Source: DASXUX01 sp036504595 (lineage in GTDB: Bacteria > Planctomycetota > SZUA-567 > H5-PLA8). Taken from it: 64,000 bases of DNA. This document shows positions 59,019 to 64,000 of the stretch, piece by piece. The DNA lies in assembly GCA_036504595.1 (NCBI GenBank), contig DASXUX010000067.1, positions 434,001-498,000 on the forward strand, written 5' to 3'. The position numbers and the translations under genes were made by a program. Each line of letters begins with the position of its first letter. Position 1 is the first letter of the stretch. The notes beneath the pieces are model-generated. The model saw nothing but the letters and a program-made list of their open reading frames with translations. It was not told the DNA's origin and did no database searches.

Positions 59019-59705
59019 ATGCTCAAGATGGAATCGGTCAGCAAAGACTACGTCCTGCGCGGCAAGACGGTGAAGGCGCTCGATGACGTGGACCTGAACA
59101 TCAGCAAAGGCGACTTCGTTGCCGTCGTTGGCCCAAGCGGCAGCGGTAAGAGCACGCTGCTGCTGGTGCTCGGCGGCATGCTTTCGCCGGCCCACGGCAG
59201 AGTCCTCGTCGGCGGCCAGTCACTCTATGAACTTCACGCTGAACAACGCGCAGCCATACGGAAAACAACGATTGGCTTCGTTTTTCAGACCTTCAACCTG
59301 GTGCCGTACCTGACGGCCTGTGAGAACGTTGAAGTCTCGCTGTTGCTCGCGGGCGCCGACGATCGCCGCCAGAAAGAGCGCGCCACCGAACTGCTCGAGC
59401 GCATGGGCCTCGCCGACCGGCTCGATCACAAACCCGCCGAACTCAGCGTCGGCCAGCAGCAGCGCGTCGCGCTCGCCCGCATGCTCGCCAACGACCCGCA
59501 AGTCATTCTGGCGGACGAACCGACGGGCAATCTCGATCCCGAAACGGCGCAGTCGGTGCTCTCCTTCCTGGAAGAAATGAACAAGGAAGGCCGCACGGTG
59601 ATCATGGTCACGCACGATCCCAAAGCCGCCGCGCGAGCCAAACGCGTGCTACGGCTGAAGGACGGCAAAGTCCTTGCCGATGCCGCGCCTGTTTTGTCTG
59701 CCTGA
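59019..59705 (+). CDS. LolD/MacB-type ABC ATPase
   Basis: The product is 228 residues, with Walker A GPSGSGKSTLLLVLGG, signature ELSVGQQQRVALARML and Walker B VILADEPTGNLDPETA. FVFQTFNLVPYLTACENVEV is the Q-loop region typical of LolD and MacB. It drives the permease encoded just before it; the two are separated by three bases. Last gene of the arsenic-led row. Cytoplasmic, at the inner membrane. Confidence 0.92.
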   Translation: MLKMESVSKDYVLRGKTVKALDDVDLNISKGDFVAVVGPSGSGKSTLLLVLGGMLSPAHGRVLVGGQSLYELHAEQRAAIRKTTIGFVFQTFNLVPYLTACENVEVSLLLAGADDRRQKERATELLERMGLADRLDHKPAELSVGQQQRVALARMLANDPQVILADEPTGNLDPETAQSVLSFLEEMNKEGRTVIMVTHDPKAAARAKRVLRLKDGKVLADAAPVLSA

Positions 59706-59716
59706 TTGAACTTCTG

Positions 59717-60601
59717 CTACAGTTCGATCTCCATACCCTCCGCTGCGGCGGAGACAGTAATGCCGTGATTCAGACCTTCCTTGCGCGCGTCGTTTTCAAT
59801 TCGCGCGACGGCCCAATCGTCGTGCAGAGGGTCGTGATGCGTCAGCAGCAGGCGCTTGACGCCGGCTTCCTGAGCTTCGGCCAAGCCGTGGCTCCACGTC
59901 GAATGGCCCCAGCCTTTATGCGGCATGCAACCGTTGCCGAGATACTCGTCCTCGGTGTACTGCGCGTCATAAAAAAGGATCTGCGCGTCGCGCGCGATCT
60001 TTTGCAGCTTCGGATTGGGCTTGGCGAGATGTTCCGTGTCCGTCGCGTACGTGAACGCCTTCACTTCGTCGTGGCGATGTTCTTCGACGCGGTAGCCGAA
60101 GCATCCGCCGGGATGGTTCATCGATGCCGAGGTGACGACGATCGTGGACTCCGTCCCCTTCAGTTCCACCTTCGCGCCTTCCGCCAAATCGTTGAACGTC
60201 ATCTTCGCCGGCATGCCCGAAAGTTGAACGGGGAAATTCAGACTTTCCTGCTGTGTTCGCAGAGCGCGCTCGATGATGGAGCCGATAAATCCAGGCTGAC
60301 GGTTGAGGTTCGGACCGTAGAGATCGAAATGATTGCCCGCGACAAAACCGGGGATGAAAAACGGGAAGCCCTGGATGTGATCCCAATGCACGTGACTGAA
60401 GAAGAACGAAGCGCGGACCGGCATTTCCTTCGCCAGTTCCAGGCCCAGCGATCGCAGGCCCGACCCGGCATCGAGGACCACGATGATGCCCGGAGCGCGC
60501 ACCGAAACGCACGTCGTATTTCCGCCGTAGCGGCTGGTGACGAACTCCGAGCTGCTGGGTGTGGGGATGCTGCCGCGCACGCCCCAGAACTTGATCTTCA
60601 T
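59717..60601 (-). CDS. Metallo-beta-lactamase-fold hydrolase
   Basis: The product is 294 residues. KIKFWGVRGSIPTPSS is the N-terminal signature of a subgroup of MBL hydrolases near cyclic-nucleotide phosphodiesterases and ribonuclease Z. The metal motif is SHVHWDHIQGFP, with later LLLTHHDPLHDD and a QYTEDE region. ATG 60601 has GGGAG 6 bases upstream. Cytoplasmic. Substrate is not deducible; phosphodiesterase or lactonase activities are known in the family. Confidence 0.82.
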   Translation of the reverse strand: MKIKFWGVRGSIPTPSSSEFVTSRYGGNTTCVSVRAPGIIVVLDAGSGLRSLGLELAKEMPVRASFFFSHVHWDHIQGFPFFIPGFVAGNHFDLYGPNLNRQPGFIGSIIERALRTQQESLNFPVQLSGMPAKMTFNDLAEGAKVELKGTESTIVVTSASMNHPGGCFGYRVEEHRHDEVKAFTYATDTEHLAKPNPKLQKIARDAQILFYDAQYTEDEYLGNGCMPHKGWGHSTWSHGLAEAQEAGVKRLLLTHHDPLHDDWAVARIENDARKEGLNHGITVSAAAEGMEIEL

Positions 60602-60615
60602 CGGCGCTCCCTGTG

Positions 60616-60656
60616 GGGCAATCCTCCGGGATTGCCCACGCAATCCAGAGGATTGC
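60616..60656. repeat. Two adjacent small palindromes, GCAATCC..GGATTGC type
   Basis: GGGCAATC..GATTGCCC at 60616-60637 and GCAATCC-AGA-GGATTGC at 60640-60656. The second differs only in its loop from the one at 15931. Confidence 0.65.
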
Positions 60657-60657
60657 G

Positions 60658-61704
60658 CTACTTTCCGCGAAACGCATCCGGCCGTTCAACAAGTTTCGGT
60701 TCCGCGACACCGGCCCCGGCGGGCGTTTCGGCTTTCTTTCCAAGCTGGCTCGGACCGCCCTTGAGCTCCTGGTAGACGAGCTTCACGTTTTCCGGCAGCC
60801 ACTCTTCGTAGCGCATCCATTTGGCGTACTTCGACAGCTTTACGCTCTTCGCCGCATCGTCCATGCTCTTGCCGGCTTTGATGGCCTGATCGACTTCGGC
60901 GACGAGAGCTTCGAGGAACTCGCGTTGATCTTTAATGGCTTCCTTCTTGGCGGTTTCGCCGTGGCCGGGAACCACGGTTTCGATCTCCCAAGTTTCCAGC
61001 GTTTTCAGCGCCGCGATCCAATTGCGCGCGGTCAGCGAACGGCCCTTGTAGTATGGCATGAACCCGGGAATGACGAGGTCGCCGGCGAAGAGCGCTTTCT
61101 GCCCCGGCAGATACACCACCGCGTCGCCCGGACCCACGCAATCGCCCATCGAGATGAACTGGATCTTGATCTCGGGCGTGTCGAGCGTCAGCGTGCCCTC
61201 CACCGTCAAGGTCGCCGAGGTCACGCCGTGAGTTTCCAGACCCGGGACTTTCCACTGATCGCGCAGCTCTTCGCGCATGGCCCGCCCGTCCAGTTCCAGC
61301 CGCTCCTTCGCTTTGGGCGTCGAGATGATGTCGGCCTTGGCGAACTCCTGATTGCCGAAACTGTGGCTCGCGCGGAACGTCGTGTTCAGCACGTACAGCA
61401 CGGGCGGAGCTTGCGTGCGCGGGTGTTCTTTGCGTTGAGCGTGCAGGTTGTCCCAGAAGATGCGGCTCTTGGCTTGAGCTTGCGCGTGCAGCGTCGCCGC
61501 GATGGACGGGCTGAGCATGGGGTCGATCACCACGCAGCCGGTGCTGGTGCAGATGACTCCGGCGTTCGGCGCGCCCATTTTTCCGGCCGCCACGTACACC
61601 AGCGTCCGGCCTTCCGACCCGCCCAGCGGCTGCATGACAAAATCGCAGCCGGAAAGCAGCACCAGAGCCGGCACGCCCAGTAGCAACACCCACGTCCGCC
61701 GCAC
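60658..61704 (-). CDS. Lipoprotein with metallo-beta-lactamase-like fold
   Basis: The product is 348 residues. The N-terminus (VLLLGVPALVLLSGCDFV) is a lipoprotein signal with the lipobox LLSGC, so the protein is membrane-anchored outside the cytoplasm. The rest fits an MBL fold: VIDPMLSPSIAATLHAQA, LFAGDLVIPGFMPYYKGRS and ETVVPGHGETAKKEAIKD. The usual HxHxDH motif is replaced by NTTFRASHSFGN, so metal ligands are incomplete and activity may be lost or altered. A disordered C-terminal tail is present. Function not recognised. Confidence 0.75.
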   Translation of the reverse strand: MRRTWVLLLGVPALVLLSGCDFVMQPLGGSEGRTLVYVAAGKMGAPNAGVICTSTGCVVIDPMLSPSIAATLHAQAQAKSRIFWDNLHAQRKEHPRTQAPPVLYVLNTTFRASHSFGNQEFAKADIISTPKAKERLELDGRAMREELRDQWKVPGLETHGVTSATLTVEGTLTLDTPEIKIQFISMGDCVGPGDAVVYLPGQKALFAGDLVIPGFMPYYKGRSLTARNWIAALKTLETWEIETVVPGHGETAKKEAIKDQREFLEALVAEVDQAIKAGKSMDDAAKSVKLSKYAKWMRYEEWLPENVKLVYQELKGGPSQLGKKAETPAGAGVAEPKLVERPDAFRGK

Positions 61705-61850
61705 CAGTCAAACCCTCGTCGTCTTCGAAAAAACATCACAGCCCGGAAAGTTTACGCGAAACCAAACGGGCGCGCCAGTGCTCCGCTCGTCTGTTTTCAC
61801 GCTCGGTTGGAATTCTTCGTTATCCACGGCGGACAATTCGGCGAAATGTC

Positions 61851-62645
61851 CTACATTCGCGCCGACTGCCTACGCCGCACGACCGCAAACAACGAACTCC
61901 CTGTGTGCGCCCGGCCGCCAAGCGCGCGCGCGTTCTCCCACGACAGGAGCGCTCGCAGCAGCAGCGGCGCGGGCCAGAGCGGCAGGCGCGTGTAGTAGGC
62001 ATACGCTTCGGCTTCGCTGAAATGCGCGGGCGCGCGGCGTTTTCGCGAACTGCGAATGAGCGGGATCAGCGACTGGCCCCAGAAGAAGACGCGGTCGGCC
62101 TGCAAGTCGGCGGCGGCGATCAGTTCCTTCAAGCTCTCCGGCGTGTAGCGGCGGCGATGACCCTGGACCTCGTCGAAGTGCGAGAACAGTTCCGGCAACG
62201 CGGGCACGCTGACGATCAGTGCGCCGTTGGGCTTGGTCCGTTCGGAAAGACGGCGCAGTGCGGCCTTGTCGTCGTCGAGATGCTCCAGCACGTCCATCGC
62301 GATGACGGCATCGTAGACCGGTGCTTCGGTGGGAAAAGCCTGGCACAGGTCGCATTCGATCAGCGTACGGCGCGGGCTGTCGAGGCGCTTCAAGGCTTCG
62401 CGCGAACTGTCCAGACCGGTGACCAGGTACGCGGCGCGTTCGAGCGCTTCCAGGTTGGTGCCCCAGCCGCAGCCGGCGTCGAGCACTGTCGCCGGCGGAC
62501 CGATGTGCAGCGAACCCAGCAGGCTGAGAATGAAACGTGCGCGGGCGGTCCACCATGGATGGCGCCGCAGGCGCGCCGTCAATTCAACCAGGATCGCCTC
62601 GGGCATGTTCTGGCTGGGAGACGCCTGTGACCACCGGACCAGCAT
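61851..62645 (-). CDS. Class I SAM-dependent methyltransferase
   Basis: The product is 264 residues from ATG 62645 (AAGGA upstream; ATG 62606 possible). The SAM site is VLDAGCGWGTNLEALERA, followed by VTGLDSSREALKRL and YDAVIAMDVLEHLDDDKAAL. GHRRRYTPESLKELIAAADL and the C-terminal hydrophobic stretch fit the group that accompanies membrane-linked glycosyltransferases. Its start overlaps the end of the glycosyltransferase gene by 62 bases, so the two are cotranscribed. Substrate unknown; a polyprenyl or lipid-linked sugar is likely. Confidence 0.82.
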   Translation of the reverse strand: MLVRWSQASPSQNMPEAILVELTARLRRHPWWTARARFILSLLGSLHIGPPATVLDAGCGWGTNLEALERAAYLVTGLDSSREALKRLDSPRRTLIECDLCQAFPTEAPVYDAVIAMDVLEHLDDDKAALRRLSERTKPNGALIVSVPALPELFSHFDEVQGHRRRYTPESLKELIAAADLQADRVFFWGQSLIPLIRSSRKRRAPAHFSEAEAYAYYTRLPLWPAPLLLRALLSWENARALGGRAHTGSSLFAVVRRRQSARM

Positions 62646-63696
62646 GAGCGGAGTCCTTGTTAGAGACGGGGCCGGCCTGTGGCACAGGCGCCCTCGCCTG
62701 TGCTGTATCCCAGCCGAGGGCGGCTGAGCCACTGGCCGGCGCTACCAGCCCCAGAGCTTTGTTCACGATCCAGCGCGGCCGCGCTTTTACTTCGACATAC
62801 ACCCGCCCGAGATACTCGCCGATGACGCCCAGAATCAAGAGCTGTACGCCGCTGAACACAAAAAGGCCAAGCGCCAGCAACGTGATGCCGGGCACCTCGG
62901 CGGCGACATGTCCCATGAAGCTGAAACCCGCAAAGCGCCAGACTAACAGAAAGATGGTCACCAGCAAACCACCGGCGATCGTGAGCAGCCCCAGATACGT
63001 CGCCAGGCGCAGCGGAAACAGCGAGAACGAAAAAATGCCGTCGGTCGCCAGAGCGATCAGCTTGCCGTAAGTGTACTTGGGCTGCCCCGCCGCGCGCGGG
63101 CCGCGTTCGACGGGAATGCCGGCCTGCTTGAAGCCCGCCCACGCGCGCATCCCGCGCAAGAACAGATTGCGTTCGGGCATCTGCGTCATCACGTCCACGA
63201 CGCGGCGGTCCATCAGGCAGAAGTCGCCGGAATCGAGCGGGATCTGCACGTTCGCCAGCCGCCTCAGCACGCGATAGAAGCCGGCATAGCAGAGGCGCTT
63301 GATGAAGCTCTCCTGGCGCTTGCTGCGAATCATGTAGACGACGTCGTTGCCTTCGCGCCACTTCGCGACGCACTGTTCGAGCACTTCGGGCGAATCCTGC
63401 AAGTCGGCGTCCATGATGACGACCGCCTTGCCTGATGCGTACGAAAGCGCGGCCATGACCGCGGCTTGATGACCGAAGTTCCGCGAGAACGAAAGCAGTT
63501 TCAGGCGCGAATCTTCGGCGTTGAATTTGGACAGAATATCGCAGGTGCCGTCGCGCGAGCCGTCATCGACGAAGATGACTTCCCACGAAAGGTTGAGCTT
63601 CTGCAGCACTGCCACCAGCCGCTCGCGCAACAGCGGCAGCACTTCCGCTTCGTTGTAGCAAGGGACAAGCACGCTGAGTTCAATATCGGCGCTCAT
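62584..63696 (-). CDS. DPMS-type family 2 glycosyltransferase with membrane anchor
   Basis: The product is 370 residues. The catalytic domain has LSVLVPCYNEAEVLPLLRER, FVDDGSRDGTCDIL, VIMDADLQDSPEVLEQ and the DSGDFCLMDRRVVDVM motif of the polyisoprenyl-phosphate transferase group. Two C-terminal helices (LGLLTIAGGLLVTIFLLVWR; ITLLALGLFVFSGVQLLILG) anchor it in the membrane. The final ~50 residues (from GSAALGWDTAQARAPVP) are low-complexity, partly encoded by a palindromic element, and overlap the next gene. ATG 63696 starts the conserved domain. It attaches a sugar to undecaprenyl phosphate. Confidence 0.88.
   Translation of the reverse strand: MSADIELSVLVPCYNEAEVLPLLRERLVAVLQKLNLSWEVIFVDDGSRDGTCDILSKFNAEDSRLKLLSFSRNFGHQAAVMAALSYASGKAVVIMDADLQDSPEVLEQCVAKWREGNDVVYMIRSKRQESFIKRLCYAGFYRVLRRLANVQIPLDSGDFCLMDRRVVDVMTQMPERNLFLRGMRAWAGFKQAGIPVERGPRAAGQPKYTYGKLIALATDGIFSFSLFPLRLATYLGLLTIAGGLLVTIFLLVWRFAGFSFMGHVAAEVPGITLLALGLFVFSGVQLLILGVIGEYLGRVYVEVKARPRWIVNKALGLVAPASGSAALGWDTAQARAPVPQAGPVSNKDSAHAGPVVTGVSQPEHARGDPG
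62678..62738. repeat. In-frame palindromic element at the glycosyltransferase C-terminus
   Basis: GTGGCACAGGCGCCCTCGCC with its partner GGCGAGGGCGCC, then AGCCGAGGGCGGCTGAGCCA, form two hairpins. They encode much of the low-complexity tail that creates the overlap with the methyltransferase gene. Confidence 0.65.
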
Positions 63697-64000
63697 GCAG
63701 GTTGGAGGGTATTTGAGGGCGAGGGAAAAAGCAAAGACACGCGGGGCGCGGAGGGCGGGTTGCGGCGCTGCCGCAAACCTAACCCCCCGACCGCCTTCCC
63801 TGGGAGGGAAGGGGGAAAACGGCGGCGGGTGGCAGTACCGCAAACGCGATGCTGCGAGCGCTGGGTGGCCCACTCCGAAAGCGCCAGCTTTCGGGTGGGT
63901 CGCGCAGCGACAGGAAGCCCTAAACGGAATTACAGTGGTCTTTGGATGAACGGGACGTTCAAGGCTATTGGAGGCGTTTTGGAGGGCGTCTTGTGCCTGC
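63697..64000. other. Gene-free right end with short hairpins
   Basis: No coding region is supported in these 304 bases. They hold GGTTGCGGC-GCT-GCCGCAAACC at 63759, CCTTCCCTGGGAGGGAAGGG near 63798, and CCCACTCCGAAAGC..GCTTTCGGGTGGG at 63869-63899. The last resembles the palindromic elements elsewhere in the window. Confidence 0.5.

Noticed and set aside
57432..59195. Minus-strand open frame of 587 codons
   Set aside because: It is opposite the thioredoxin-like and ABC permease genes, and has the histidine/arginine/glutamine-rich content of a shadow.

Overview
The window is GC-rich, densely coded bacterial chromosome. No rRNA, tRNA, insertion sequence, phage gene or CRISPR array was recognised. 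Several traits point to the Planctomycetota or a close PVC-type lineage: a Tat-exported TIM-barrel protein, a long secreted beta-propeller protein fused to haem c and an FGE-like domain, a large secreted glycoside hydrolase, an orphan MoxR, hopanoid-type HpnA and SelA. The phylum is an inference from gene content; there is no marker gene to prove it.

Layout. 1-7.4 kb is a carbohydrate region: partial secreted glycoside hydrolase, Tat-exported sugar isomerase-like protein, AraC regulator, SMP-30 lactonase and a UroD-type methyltransferase-like protein. 7.5-14.6 kb holds a 1094-residue propeller/dihaem/FGE-like fusion, MoxR and a PAS-GGDEF-EAL protein. 14.7-18.7 kb is an exopolysaccharide patch with two glycosyltransferases and a UDP-glucose/GDP-mannose dehydrogenase. 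18.8-20.4 kb (minus strand) carries selA and a small zinc-ribbon ORF. 21-28.7 kb encodes acylphosphatase, then a split ABC exporter (large membrane protein, ATPase, permease) interrupted by an antitoxin-like gene, a ParA ATPase and an unknown partner. 28.8-33.8 kb has a receiver-HATPase protein, HpnA, a secreted propeller and an unknown winged-helix-like protein.

34.4-49.4 kb is the most notable part. Ten co-directional genes encode MvhD, MetF, three split glutamate-synthase-like subunits, HdrC, HdrB, a 1506-residue HdrA-GltD-HdrA fusion, a second MvhD and MetV. This looks like a methylene-tetrahydrofolate reductase joined to a heterodisulfide-reductase electron-transfer complex, as in acetogens, with a complete but split glutamate synthase placed inside the operon. 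It suggests anaerobic one-carbon metabolism coupled to flavin-based electron transfer and possibly to glutamate or amide nitrogen.

49.6-52.4 kb encodes an RluA-type pseudouridine synthase and an ABC-F protein. 52.5-59.7 kb is an arsenic operon (DGC-domain protein, ArsR, ArsC, ArsM, ArsD, ArsA, thioredoxin-like protein and a MacB/LolD-type ABC pair) with a promoter-operator at its head and no ArsB/Acr3 in the window. 59.7-63.7 kb (minus strand) has two metallo-beta-lactamase-fold proteins, a methyltransferase and a polyisoprenyl-type glycosyltransferase.

Two repeat systems run through the window. One is a set of GC-rich palindromic elements (arms such as GTGGCACGGGCA/TGCCCGTGCCAC or GGCGGGCGTCCCTGCCCGCC) found both between genes and, in frame, inside at least seven genes. 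The other is a set of spacers built of short repeats of about seven bases, often as inverted arms, like the STRR sequences of cyanobacteria.
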